Assembly: GCA_023412915.1 (NCBI GenBank)
Contig: JAEZRE010000005.1
Location: 79,850 to 143,849 of the forward strand
Source of the DNA: Bacillota bacterium
Lineage (GTDB): Bacteria > Bacillota > Clostridia > Acetivibrionales > DTU013
DNA length: 64,000 nt
Direction: 5' to 3'
This document shows positions 26,332-34,726 of the stretch, piece after piece. The notes below the pieces were generated by a model, which saw nothing but the letters and a program-made list of their open reading frames with translations, ran no database searches and was not told where the DNA came from. The position numbers and the translations under genes are program-made. Every line of letters begins with the position of its first letter. Position 1 is the stretch's first letter.

Positions 26332-26755
26332 AATCGCTTTGATGAATTCTGAACTTGGCAGAGTATATTTTCCTGACGAAAACAAGGCTCTTAAGGCAAT
26401 AAATGAAGGAATAGTGAAAGAAGAAGTATGTGTTGCTCTTAATAATGAGGGTGCTTGTTTGGGATTTATCTGGTATATACCAAACGGAGCATTTCATAGC
26501 TTCCCTTACCTGCATATAATAGCTGTAAAAGAGGAGTACCGTAATCTAGGTATAGGAAGAAAACTATTGAAATATTTTGAAGAAGTAATTTCAAAGGGGA
26601 GTTCCAAATTTTTTCTCGTCGTAGCCGACTTTAATCCAAGTGCAAAGAGACTATATAAAAATATAGGATACAAACAGGTGGGGATGCTTCCCGATCTATA
26701 TAAAAATGGAGTAACCGAATATTTAATGATGAAGGAGCGGCCCGACTGTTTTTGA
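26282..26755 (+). CDS. GNAT family N-acetyltransferase
   Basis: A 157-residue acetyltransferase. The acetyl-CoA loop is EEYRNLGIGRKLLKYF and the C-terminal motif LYKNIGYKQVG is standard. The substrate is unknown. GAAGGAAAACC lies before the ATG, inside the end of the EamA gene. Its codon use is more AT-rich than that gene's. Confidence 0.85.
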   Translation: MDINVTKAEIKYVEDCKIALMNSELGRVYFPDENKALKAINEGIVKEEVCVALNNEGACLGFIWYIPNGAFHSFPYLHIIAVKEEYRNLGIGRKLLKYFEEVISKGSSKFFLVVADFNPSAKRLYKNIGYKQVGMLPDLYKNGVTEYLMMKERPDCF

Positions 26756-26772
26756 GCAAACATCGGCTCACA

Positions 26773-26805
26773 ATGGATGGCGTATGGTTTCAATCCGCCA
26801 TCCAT
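26773..26805. terminator. Inverted repeat between convergent genes
   Basis: ATGGATGGCG (26773-26782) and CGCCATCCAT (26796-26805) are a perfect 10-bp inverted repeat between two convergent genes. The T run expected of a strong terminator is missing on both strands, so termination is only a suggestion. Confidence 0.4.
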
Positions 26806-26846
26806 GTAAGTCTGTCGGGATAATATACTATTCCGGATTTGCTATG

Positions 26847-28022
26847 TCATACTGCCAGGTCCACATGCTGTATCGTACCGGCAACGCCGTTCTCTCTTAA
26901 AAATATCCCGGTTCTTGCAATACTTCCAAGTTCCTGATTTTGATCATTTTTCAGGGCATACGATGTATCGACGTTACCTAGATAGATAGCGCCGATCCCC
27001 TTTGCTCCAAGAGCAAGGAGCTGATCGTTGCCGTTACCGTCCTTTGTCCATATGCGCAGCTTTTCGTAGATATCGTCGTTCTCATCGATCCAGTTGTTAC
27101 CATCCCCGTCATACTTCGCAAGCTCGGCGAAGCCATTACCGCTCTGCGGCCCGAATAGTTCTGAACCGTTATTGATTGTCCCGTCGTTGTTGAGATCCAG
27201 CGCGAGAAAACCGCTGCCCTCCTTGACGAAGGAGATCTGATCAGCTGTGCCGTCGGTATCGATATCGAAGCTTATCTTGTTGTCTGTCAAGGAAGCGGAC
27301 GCGCTGCCGAAGTTGACCACAAGAGGATCGATCCGCGCCGCGTCGCCGGCCCGAAGAGATATATCCAGTCTCGATGCGAACTCGCGGCTCATGCCCAGAT
27401 CGAGATCGAACCTGATTTCTTTTCCATCCGTGGTTTTTACGATGCCATCCGCAGAAAAATTCATGGTCTGCTTTTCATAGCGCGTTTCATGGTAATCGTA
27501 CTCCAGTCCCCAGCCCTGCCTTTGCGGCGGCTGTATTTTGATCGTTTGCGGGCATTTTTCGTTGTCCGTCCGGATTACCTTTGGCAATACGAATTTGAAC
27601 CTCTTGCCTGTGAGAGATTCTATCATCCTCTCAAGCAGGTATATCTTTTGTTTATCCTTGTCGCTGATATTAAGAAGGTCTTCGTCGTCGCTCAGGCAGG
27701 AGGTGTCGGAAACGCCGACCTGCGAAGCATCCGACGTCGGATCCGCTGTTTGCTCCGCTATCTGATCGGCCAGAGCTTTTCTGCCCTCCGGTGACAGCTG
27801 CAGAGTGGCTCCGTTTAGTTCAACAAACTTTTTTATGATCTTTGCGGTGCGGTTGACCAGACGCTCGCTCTCCTGATCCGACAGAAAAGGAACAGTATCT
27901 CCATCGCCTTCAAAAGCAGGTCTGGTGCTGCCGACCCACGCTTTCAGCGATTCATCCCTGGTGGTTTTTTCAACAGATGTGCTTGCTCCGTACAATTGTA
28001 CGGATGAACTCTCGATCCTCAT
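26847..28022 (-). CDS. Protein with EF-hand/dockerin-like calcium loops
   Basis: A 391-residue protein without signal peptide or membrane segment. The first ~150 residues are Ser/Asp-rich and helical. The second half has four Asp-rich loops like calcium sites: DIDTDGTAD, DLNNDGTINNGSE, DGDGNNWIDEND and KDGNGND, with GSELFGPQSGNGFAEL between. The pattern resembles proteins related to RTX/VCBS or EF-hand calcium binding found in many bacteria, whose function is unknown. A GGAGGCAG site precedes the ATG on this strand. It is transcribed alone, convergent with the GNAT on its right flank and divergent from the one at 28237. Confidence 0.7.
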   Translation of the reverse strand: MRIESSSVQLYGASTSVEKTTRDESLKAWVGSTRPAFEGDGDTVPFLSDQESERLVNRTAKIIKKFVELNGATLQLSPEGRKALADQIAEQTADPTSDASQVGVSDTSCLSDDEDLLNISDKDKQKIYLLERMIESLTGKRFKFVLPKVIRTDNEKCPQTIKIQPPQRQGWGLEYDYHETRYEKQTMNFSADGIVKTTDGKEIRFDLDLGMSREFASRLDISLRAGDAARIDPLVVNFGSASASLTDNKISFDIDTDGTADQISFVKEGSGFLALDLNNDGTINNGSELFGPQSGNGFAELAKYDGDGNNWIDENDDIYEKLRIWTKDGNGNDQLLALGAKGIGAIYLGNVDTSYALKNDQNQELGSIARTGIFLRENGVAGTIQHVDLAV

Positions 28023-28236
28023 AATTACTGCCTCCTTGCATAATATGAGTTTTTGACCCGGTTGTCCTTAACCGGGATACACCGACAATAAATATATCGG
28101 CTTTTCGTGGAATAAATTGATAGCTCCGGCGTGGCACGCTTTCGGGCTGATGAGAAATGCCGGTTATGATATGGTAAGCATATGGCAAAGTATGTTATTA
28201 TTTATTAATAAATGTGTAAAGAAGGTGATCGGTATC

Positions 28237-28689
28237 ATGTATAACATTATCAGGCTGAAACCGGAAGATTATATGAAGTGCAGAAACATATGGGACATGG
28301 ATGCCGATCCTCAGAGAGCCGGCAGGTGGTTTGCCGAATTGGTCGAAGGAAACAGGATTATCTTTGTATATGCGGAAAACGACGAATTCATTGGAGAAGG
28401 CTCTCTTGTACTGGAGAGACACGACCCCGATTATACGATTCCCGGCAAACGGATCTATATATCCCGTATGATAGTAAAAAGGGAATTCAGGAACCGCGGA
28501 GTCGGCGGAATAATTCTCGATTACCTGATCGAATACGCGAGAAGCCTGGGATTTTCTGAGATTTCCTTGGGCGTGGATATTGACAATTATAACGCACGTC
28601 ACCTCTACGAGAAAAAAGGCTTTACGAATGTGATCTTTGAAGGCGAAGACGAGGCGGGTAAATATGTGAAGCTTCTGAAAGTTCTATGA
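28237..28689 (+). CDS. GNAT family N-acetyltransferase
   Basis: A 150-residue acetyltransferase with the acetyl-CoA loop VKREFRNRGVGGIILDYL and the C-terminal DNYNARHLYEKKGFTNV. Substrate unknown. I chose the ATG at 28237 (GAAGGTGA 8 nt upstream); longer in-frame starts lack a site. Its end touches the following HD gene, forming ATGA at 28686. Confidence 0.85.
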   Translation: MYNIIRLKPEDYMKCRNIWDMDADPQRAGRWFAELVEGNRIIFVYAENDEFIGEGSLVLERHDPDYTIPGKRIYISRMIVKREFRNRGVGGIILDYLIEYARSLGFSEISLGVDIDNYNARHLYEKKGFTNVIFEGEDEAGKYVKLLKVL

Positions 28690-28709
28690 ATTTGCATGGG
28701 GGCATAGCG

Positions 28710-29303
28710 ATGGATTTGAACAGGTTCAGTAAACAACTCGATTTTATTATCGAGATCGACAAAGCCAAGCAGATATTTCGAAATACGATACTCATGGACG
28801 CTTCGCGGAAAGAAAACGACGCGGAGCATTCGTGGCATATGGCTGTTGCAGCGGTGGTCTTTTCGGAATATTGCAATGAAAACGGCATCGATATGCTGAA
28901 GGTCATAAAAATGGCGCTGATCCATGATGTCGTCGAGATAGACGCCGGAGATACGTTTGCATACGGAAACGTGAACAGGGAGGAAAAAGCGGAGAAAGAG
29001 CTGAACGCTGCAAAAAGGATATTCGGGCTTTTGCCGGAGGAGCAAAACAAAGAATTCCTGTCGCTGTGGAACGAATATGAAGCCGGTATCACTCAGGAAG
29101 CCAAATTTGCGCAGGCAATGGACAGTTTCATGCCCATTTTGCACAACTACAAAACAAAAGGCCTGCAATGGCAGCGGCTGAACGTCACGAGCGATAAGGT
29201 ACTGGCAAGGAATCAAAGAATAGAAAAAGGCTCGGAAGAGCTTTGGGATTATATAAAAAATATTGTTGGCGACGCGGTGGAAAAAGGTTACATCGAAAAA
29301 TGA
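28710..29303 (+). CDS. HD-domain phosphohydrolase (YfbR-like)
   Basis: A 197-residue HD hydrolase. Metal and catalytic motifs: DAEHSWHMAVAA (HxxxH region), ALIHDVVEIDAGD (HD plus Glu/Asp), and a later Asp in AQAMDSFMPI. Relatives are 5'-nucleotidases acting on deoxyribonucleoside monophosphates. The ATG at 28710 starts with the family-typical DLNRFSKQLDFIIEID and follows GGGGG; an upstream ATG at 28686 overlapping the GNAT stop is the alternative. A second HD gene is at 32782. Confidence 0.83.
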   Translation: MDLNRFSKQLDFIIEIDKAKQIFRNTILMDASRKENDAEHSWHMAVAAVVFSEYCNENGIDMLKVIKMALIHDVVEIDAGDTFAYGNVNREEKAEKELNAAKRIFGLLPEEQNKEFLSLWNEYEAGITQEAKFAQAMDSFMPILHNYKTKGLQWQRLNVTSDKVLARNQRIEKGSEELWDYIKNIVGDAVEKGYIEK

Positions 29304-29336
29304 TTTGCGAAAGATATCGATATGGAGGGGTAAAAA

Positions 29337-29648
29337 ATAAAGAAGGTCAGGATCACAGTACTAAAGAAGGAATTTTATCCGGATCTGGCTGATGCTTACC
29401 TCACAGAGGGCTGCACTGTCGGACCTTGCCCGTTACTCAATGCAGGAGAGACCTTTATTTACGAGGGTGGAGCAGTAATGCCGAAAGACTTTTGTCCGTG
29501 GGCATGGATCGATATATACAGGGGAGTCAGCGCGATCTCCGCAGGTGCGACCTATGCGCCGTGGAACAGTAAAGACAGCCAGCAGATATTCTGTTGTACG
29601 GATGGGGTCCGACCGGTTGTTTTTTTGGTAGAAGCTTTAGAGGATTGA
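29337..29648 (+). CDS. TIGR04076 family protein with an ATA start
   Basis: A 103-codon frame that has no ATG, GTG or TTG near its beginning. GGAGGGG (29324-29330) is followed six bases later by ATA, then KKVRITVLKKEFYPDLADAY, with the TIGR04076 features CTVGPCPLLNAGE, PKDFCPWAWIDIYRGV and the Cys pair IFCCTDG near the end. The frame upstream of the ATA closes with TAA at 29331-29333, so the start must be the ATA or nothing. ATA initiation is rare; a mutation or sequencing error of ATG is the alternative. The family is small and Cys-containing with no known function. Confidence 0.72.
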   Translation: MKKVRITVLKKEFYPDLADAYLTEGCTVGPCPLLNAGETFIYEGGAVMPKDFCPWAWIDIYRGVSAISAGATYAPWNSKDSQQIFCCTDGVRPVVFLVEALED

Positions 29649-29662
29649 AAGGCGATAAAATC

Positions 29663-30226
29663 ATGGCAGAATATGTAGCTTTTTTGCGGGGAATTAACGT
29701 CGGAGGGAATAACAGGGTTCCGATGCCCGAACTCAAGAAACTGTTCGAGGAGAATCGTTTTACTGAAGTTATAACTTATATAAACAGCGGCAATGTTATT
29801 TTCAGCAGTGATAAAAGCTGCGGCGAAGAAATAAAGAAAGACTGCGAAATAATGCTGGCAGAACATTTCCGTTTCAACATACCTGTTACTATCGTCAGTA
29901 TCGGGGACCTGTCTGATGCAGTAGCCAATGCCCCGCTTTGGTGGGACAGGGACGCGGACTCGAAGCATAACGCAATATTTGTAATACCTCCGGTAACGGT
30001 TGAGGAAGTATTCAGGGAAGTCGGCGAAGCAAAACCGGAGTATGAGAAGGTCGGATATTACGGAAGGGTCATTTTTTGGTCAGCGTCGATAAAAACATTC
30101 TCAAGGACACGATGGTCCAAGGTGGTCGGTTCGTCTGTTTACGGCAGCATTACGATACGAAATGCAAATACTTTGAAAAAAGTATTACAGTTATGCGGTA
30201 ATGATAATTCAGACAAAATGGCATAG
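29663..30226 (+). CDS. DUF1697 family protein
   Basis: A 187-residue protein that starts AEYVAFLRGINVGGNNRVPM and continues with ELKKLFEE and TYINSGNVIFSS, both diagnostic of DUF1697. The family has no proven function; the fold is a ferredoxin-like duplication. The ATG at 29663 lies 14 bp after the TIGR04076 stop, with AAAGG upstream, so both may be on one transcript. Confidence 0.88.
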   Translation: MAEYVAFLRGINVGGNNRVPMPELKKLFEENRFTEVITYINSGNVIFSSDKSCGEEIKKDCEIMLAEHFRFNIPVTIVSIGDLSDAVANAPLWWDRDADSKHNAIFVIPPVTVEEVFREVGEAKPEYEKVGYYGRVIFWSASIKTFSRTRWSKVVGSSVYGSITIRNANTLKKVLQLCGNDNSDKMA

Positions 30227-30259
30227 CAAAGGTAAATATGCGGGAGGGGGATCAATTGA

Positions 30260-30838
30260 ATGCAGCATTTGGGGACGAAGGAACTTGAAACGTCAAGGCT
30301 GAAACTGCGCAGATTCGAATTGTCCGATGCGGAAGCGATGTTCAGGAACTGGGCAAGCGATCCCGAAGTTACGAAGTTCTTGATGTGGCCGCCGCATAAG
30401 GATGCGGGCGTTTCGGAAGCAATATTGCAGGATTGGACTGCACAGTATTTTAATAAAACATTTTATCAATGGGCAATAGTATTGAAATCCAATGGAGATG
30501 AACCTATCGGCTGTATTAGTATCGTAGATCGGAACGATGACATAAAAATGGTCCACGTCGGCTATTGTATAGGGAGAAAATGGTGGCACCAGGGCATTAC
30601 CTCTGAAGCGCTTTCTGAATTGACACGTTTCTTTTTTGAAGAAGTGGGGGTTAACCGTGTCGAGTCAAGGCACGACCCGATGAATCCAAATTCGGGCAAG
30701 GTAATGGAAAAGAGCGGCCTGAAATATGAGGGGACTATAAAGCAGGGAGACTGGAACAACCAGGGGATATGTGACTATTCAATCTACGGACTTGTCGCGG
30801 AGGATTACAAAAGCGCGGTAAAGAATAAAGGAAAATGA
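30260..30838 (+). CDS. GNAT acetyltransferase, RimJ/RimL type
   Basis: A 192-residue acetyltransferase resembling those of ribosomal protein N-termini and Ser/Ala-type substrates: LETSRLKLRRFELSDAEAMF, GYCIGRKWWHQGITSEAL and HDPMNPNSGKVMEKSGLKYEG. The substrate cannot be told. GGGAGGGGG lies 9 nt before the ATG. A close relative with the same FYQWAI core is at 37861. Confidence 0.88.
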   Translation: MQHLGTKELETSRLKLRRFELSDAEAMFRNWASDPEVTKFLMWPPHKDAGVSEAILQDWTAQYFNKTFYQWAIVLKSNGDEPIGCISIVDRNDDIKMVHVGYCIGRKWWHQGITSEALSELTRFFFEEVGVNRVESRHDPMNPNSGKVMEKSGLKYEGTIKQGDWNNQGICDYSIYGLVAEDYKSAVKNKGK

Positions 30839-30869
30839 TGAAACGTACTGGTTTGGGGGTGTCGTCGGA

Positions 30870-31325
30870 ATGGATGTAAAACTGATCAAGACGGATAAAA
30901 AGCGGTTCCTGGACCTTTTGCTCCTGGCAGACGAACAGGAGAGCATGATAGACAAATATTTGGAAAGAGGCGAGATGTTCGCATTATACGACGAAGGAGA
31001 ACTGAAAAGCATCTGTGTCGTAACAAAGGAAGAGGACGGCGTGTATGAAATAAAAAATCTGGCTACATATCCACAATACCAGGGCAGGGGCTACGGACGC
31101 GGACTGGTCGGCTACATATTCGATTACTACAGGGGCAAGTGTAAAAAAATGCTTGTCGGAACAGGGGACAGCCCGCTCACAATCCCGTTTTACGAGCGCT
31201 GCGGATTCAAATTTTCCCATAGGGTAAAGAATTTTTTTACGGATAATTATGATCATCCAATGTATGATAACGGTACTCAGCTGGTAGATATGGTTTACCT
31301 GGTGAGGGAGCTTGAAAAAGCATAG
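30870..31325 (+). CDS. GNAT family N-acetyltransferase
   Basis: A 151-residue acetyltransferase with the acetyl-CoA loop LATYPQYQGRGYGRGLVGYI and the C-terminal IPFYERCGFKFSHRVKNFF. GGGGGTG lies upstream of the ATG. Family assignment is clear, substrate unknown. It stands 31 bp after the previous GNAT. Confidence 0.85.
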   Translation: MDVKLIKTDKKRFLDLLLLADEQESMIDKYLERGEMFALYDEGELKSICVVTKEEDGVYEIKNLATYPQYQGRGYGRGLVGYIFDYYRGKCKKMLVGTGDSPLTIPFYERCGFKFSHRVKNFFTDNYDHPMYDNGTQLVDMVYLVRELEKA

Positions 31326-31377
31326 CCGGAAGGCTTTTGACTCTAGAAGAATGATTAAATAAAGGTGGGTAAAGGTT

Positions 31378-31833
31378 ATGAAACTGAAAGTACTTGTGGG
31401 AAGCGCAGATAAAATCTGGTTGTTTACATTGCCGTTTTTTGCGGTAGGTTTGCTTCTGAACATTTTATTCCCGGAATTTTTCTAAGTAGGTGGACCATCA
31501 ATGGTCCTGAAAATCATATCCATAGTTATCATGATACCCGGGGTCATTATCTGGATCTGGTCAGTGCTTATGATCCTCACGAAGGTGCCCCGCAAAGAAT
31601 TGATAACCAGCGGACCTTATTCTCTGGTAAAGCATCCATTATATACGGGTGTGGCTCTATTGGTGCTGCCATGGTTAGGTTTCCTGCTCAATACATGGTT
31701 GGGAGCTTTGGTTGGGATCGCTATTTACATCGGATCAAGACTATATTCCCCCAGAGAAGAAGAGATACTGTCCAAAATATTTGGTTCAGCCTGGTCTGAT
31801 TATACCGGCAGGGTCAAAATACCATGGCTGTGA
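31378..31833 (+). pseudogene. Membrane methyltransferase (ICMT/PEMT-like) split by a stop codon
   Basis: A frame from ATG 31378 (site AAAGGTGGGTAAAGG) reads MKLKVLVGSADKIWLFTLPF then GLLLNILFPEFF and stops at TAA 31483-31485. The same frame resumes with VGGPS and continues from ATG 31501 as 110 residues: ILTKVPRKELITSGPYSLVK then HPLYTGVALL, the isoprenylcysteine/phospholipid methyltransferase signature. Joined, the two parts give one ~150-residue integral membrane protein of normal plan. A single change (for example TCA to TAA) explains the break. AGGTGG before 31501 could let the second part be made alone, without the first helix. Confidence 0.72.
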
Positions 31834-32019
31834 TGAAAGGTCTGGCATCAGGTTCGAGGTAGGTATATACGGCGTCGTACTGCAGCGGCTCTCCAAGGGG
31901 AATGGCAATAGCGTTGTGGCATTGGAAGTTCAGCTTTATGTCACATTGGGAGTATCACGCTGCCGACGCCTTGCGGGTAATTCATTGGTAGATGTTCGGA
32001 TAAAAAAGGAGAAATTGAA

Positions 32020-32604
32020 ATGCACATATTTATAGTATATGCCCACCCCAGTGAGGATTCCTTCACAAGAGCTGCCAGAGATGAGTTTATAAGAGGTCTG
32101 GAAAATGCCGGGTATACATATGAAATTTCAGATCTGTATAAAATGGAATTCAAAACGGATATGAGTGAACAGGAATATTACCGGGAAGCCAATTACCGCC
32201 AGGATATAGCCCTTGCGGACGATGTAAGGGAGGAACAGGGCAAGATCAACAGGGCTGACGCGATTGTGTTCATATACCCGGTGTTCTGGACGGAGGCGCC
32301 GGCGAAGCTGGTCGGCTGGTTCGACCGCGTCTGGACGTACGGTTTCGCTTATGGCGAACGCACAATGAAAAAACTTTCGAAGGCTATAGTGATTTGTATA
32401 ACAGGCCATTCGTCAGAAAAACTTCAGGAATACGGCCATTTGAAAAGCATGCAGACTGTCATGCTTGGCGACAGACTGTTCGACAGGGTCGGCGAAAGCA
32501 GGATGATCGTTCTGGATGGTATGACCAGGCTTGATCCGGAAAGGCGGGCAAATAATCTGGAAAAACATTTACGTACGGTATATGAAGCCGCAATATCACT
32601 ATAA
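32020..32604 (+). CDS. NAD(P)H dehydrogenase (quinone)-like flavoprotein
   Basis: A 194-residue flavodoxin-like oxidoreductase of the NQO1/MdaB/KefF group: IFIVYAHPSEDSFTRAARDE at the FMN/FAD phosphate site, IVFIYPVFWTEAPAKLVGWF and the active-site-type VWTYGFAYGE. It would transfer two electrons from NAD(P)H to quinones or other acceptors. AAAGGAGAAATTGAA precedes the ATG. The 186 bp before it contain nothing I can support. Confidence 0.87.
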   Translation: MHIFIVYAHPSEDSFTRAARDEFIRGLENAGYTYEISDLYKMEFKTDMSEQEYYREANYRQDIALADDVREEQGKINRADAIVFIYPVFWTEAPAKLVGWFDRVWTYGFAYGERTMKKLSKAIVICITGHSSEKLQEYGHLKSMQTVMLGDRLFDRVGESRMIVLDGMTRLDPERRANNLEKHLRTVYEAAISL

Positions 32605-32781
32605 AAAAAGTTTATCTGGGCGAAGCCGCAAATTCCAGCTAAAATACTTCGATTAAAAGTAATGTTACAACTGGAGAATGATTATATAAATGTAGATTAA
32701 GGATGAAAGTATCCTATGATGTATGGCTTGGACTGGTACGGGACTTGAAAACTGTTTGCAGCGAGTTGTAAGGGAGGAAGT

Positions 32782-33369
32782 ATGAAGCCTGAAGAAATCA
32801 TCAAATTCCTGGGCTTAGCCGAGAAGCTGAAATGTGAACTGCGCCACTCGTGGACTTCGACGATGCGGCAGGAAAGTGTTGCCGAGCATAGTTGGAGGCT
32901 ATGTGTTTTTTCGTGGCTGTTGAAAGGCAAACTGCAGCAGGAATACGATATGGACAAGGTTATGAAAATGTGCCTGTTCCACGACCTTGGAGAAGCCATA
33001 GCGGGCGACATCCCAAGCTTCAGCAAAAGTGAAGAGGACATTCGGAAGGAAGATGCTGCCGTAAGTCAGATAATAGATATGCTCGATGAGGAAGCGGGCG
33101 GAGAATTGGCTGAACTGTTCCTTGAAATGAAAGAGCAGAAAAGTAAAGAGGCAAGATTGTTCAATGCGCTTGATAAGCTCGAGGCAGTGATCCAGCACAA
33201 CGAATCCCCGATCGAAACCTGGATACCGTTGGAGTTCGAACTTAACAAGGTTTACGCCAATGAAGAGGTAAAGGGCATCAAGGTGATGGAAGAACTGCGC
33301 GAAGCAGTCAGGAAGGACACTCTCGACAAGCTTTTGAAGCATAGCCGACCGGAAACGGAAAAACAATAA
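32782..33369 (+). CDS. HD-domain hydrolase (YfbR/HDDC-like)
   Basis: A 195-residue HD phosphohydrolase. Motifs: AEKLKCELRHSWTSTMRQES, VAEHSWRLCVF (first His), CLFHDLGEAIAGDI (HD plus Glu), and ALDKLEAVIQHNE (last Asp). Probably a nucleotidase of the same broad family as the gene at 28710, though only distantly similar. GGGAGG lies 5 nt before the ATG. The preceding 177 bp show no gene. Confidence 0.84.
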   Translation: MKPEEIIKFLGLAEKLKCELRHSWTSTMRQESVAEHSWRLCVFSWLLKGKLQQEYDMDKVMKMCLFHDLGEAIAGDIPSFSKSEEDIRKEDAAVSQIIDMLDEEAGGELAELFLEMKEQKSKEARLFNALDKLEAVIQHNESPIETWIPLEFELNKVYANEEVKGIKVMEELREAVRKDTLDKLLKHSRPETEKQ

Positions 33370-33392
33370 AAATATAAGGCGTATAGAATTGT

Positions 33393-33421
33393 TTGACAAT
33401 AGAACATATGTTTGATAGACT
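33393..33421 (+). promoter_or_regulatory. Promoter with LexA-like box
   Basis: TTGACA (33393-33398), a 17-bp spacer and TAGACT (33416-33421). The spacer holds AGAACATATGTTTG (33401-33414), which fits the clostridial SOS box GAAC-N4-GTTT. The layout is the same as at 47668-47696. It would drive the two genes at 33510 and 33814. Confidence 0.6.
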
Positions 33422-33509
33422 GACAATAAGCTCAAATTTAACAGACATAAGCCGCCGAACAATGGTATTATGTGTGAAAACGAGTGTAATAACGTTGTGA
33501 GGTGTAGAT

Positions 33510-33812
33510 ATGAGTGGCGCAGCAGCAGTAATTCATAAACAAAATGCGTTGATAAGGTTTTTTAATGAAGCAGGGGCCGTAGACCCTGAACATGCCATTT
33601 CTATAGCTGAATTCAACATAAGAAGAAGCTATGTATTTGAACGGATGGTTTCAAGGGGCGTTTTCATCGAAAGCGAGCCGGGTAAATTCTATTTAGATAG
33701 TGTTATGGTACCGGTTTTTGTACGGAAGAGGCGTAATAGAGCGTTGATAGCACTGGCCCTAGTGTTGCTGGCACTGGCTTTGTATTATTTGATAACAGGA
33801 GTGGGGTTTTAG
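33510..33812 (+). CDS. Small membrane protein of unknown function
   Basis: A 100-residue protein that I do not recognise. Residues ~8-65 are amphipathic and could form a small winged-helix-like fold (NALIRFFNEAGAVDPEHAIS, FERMVSRGVFIESEPGKFYL). A basic patch KRRNR then leads into one C-terminal helix (about residues 78-98), so it is probably anchored in the membrane with its N-terminus inside. GTGAGGTG precedes the ATG. It lies behind the LexA-like promoter and 1 bp before the Fe-S protein gene, so the two are very likely cotranscribed. Confidence 0.62.
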   Translation: MSGAAAVIHKQNALIRFFNEAGAVDPEHAISIAEFNIRRSYVFERMVSRGVFIESEPGKFYLDSVMVPVFVRKRRNRALIALALVLLALALYYLITGVGF

Positions 33813-33813
33813 G

Positions 33814-34722
33814 ATGAACAATTTACTTAGAAGCGATGCCGTTAAGCATGGGGACAGGCTTCAAATAATACCCTCCCACCGTATCGCCGATTTGAAGAAC
33901 GATATAGAAGCATTTGCCGGTAGCGAGGAGCTGAACGGCTTTCAAGAGTGGATCGTGAAAAGTCTGTACAGCTATGACATCCCCAGCGTGGATTTTACAG
34001 TACGATCCGTGATTCTTGTCGCTCTGTCACACCCTTTTTATGCGGATGTTGTTTTCACGAGCAACGGGAAGGAATACTCAGGGAAATGCCTTGTACGTTC
34101 GGATTTCGATAGAGCCGACGAATATATCAAAACTTTTTTAGAAGGCCACGGGTATCATGTAGCAAAGGCCGGTAACCTGCCATTGAAACGGTTGGGCGTG
34201 CAAAGCGGCCTTTCGGAATACGGCAGGAACAATATTACGTATATCGAGGGAATGGGCAGCAACTTTTCATTGGCCGCATATTTTTCGGATATGCCGTGCG
34301 AAGAAGACAACTGGAGAAAGGTTGTGACCGCAAAGAGGTGCGGTAAATGCAGAGTCTGCATCAATAGTTGCCCCACGGGCGCCATAAGAAGTGAAAGGTT
34401 CCTTATCGACAATCAAAAGTGCCTTTCAGCCTTGAACGAGGTCCCCGACAACTTCCCCGAATGGCTTCCCGTATCCGTTCATCATACCTGCTACGATTGT
34501 TTGAGGTGTCAGGAACATTGTCCGATGAATATCGGTCATATAGAAAAAATGGAAAACTCCTTGGTATTCTCGGAACAAGAAACCGGGATGCTGCTGGAAG
34601 GCGAGCCGATAGAAAGTTTACCGGAAAGTATGAAACAAAAGATATTCAAACTCGGCCTGGACGAATGGTACCCGGCAATACCGAGAAATATCAGAATGCT
34701 GATGAACATAAGCGAGGGTTGA
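33814..34722 (+). CDS. QueG-like 4Fe-4S double-cluster protein
   Basis: A 302-residue Fe-S protein. About residues 130-160 show the epoxyqueuosine-reductase-like region (RLGVQSGLSEYGRNNITYIE); cluster cysteines follow in CGKCRVCINSCPTGAI, NQKCLSALNE and CYDCLRCQEHCPMN. It lacks the HEAT-repeat tail of QueG. It is more likely a reductase of unknown substrate than the tRNA enzyme. Paired with the small membrane protein before it, in one probable SOS-controlled unit; a role in damage response would be inference. Confidence 0.78.
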   Translation: MNNLLRSDAVKHGDRLQIIPSHRIADLKNDIEAFAGSEELNGFQEWIVKSLYSYDIPSVDFTVRSVILVALSHPFYADVVFTSNGKEYSGKCLVRSDFDRADEYIKTFLEGHGYHVAKAGNLPLKRLGVQSGLSEYGRNNITYIEGMGSNFSLAAYFSDMPCEEDNWRKVVTAKRCGKCRVCINSCPTGAIRSERFLIDNQKCLSALNEVPDNFPEWLPVSVHHTCYDCLRCQEHCPMNIGHIEKMENSLVFSEQETGMLLEGEPIESLPESMKQKIFKLGLDEWYPAIPRNIRMLMNISEG

Positions 34723-34726
34723 TTTA

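Noticed and set aside
31834..32019. Possible gene between the split methyltransferase and the flavoprotein
   Set aside because: The frame that crosses it starts inside the methyltransferase and lacks a ribosome site and any recognisable motif.
33510..34722. Toxin-antitoxin pair behind an SOS promoter
   Set aside because: Sizes and domains do not fit: the second protein is a 302-residue Fe-S enzyme-like protein, and neither resembles known toxins or antitoxins.
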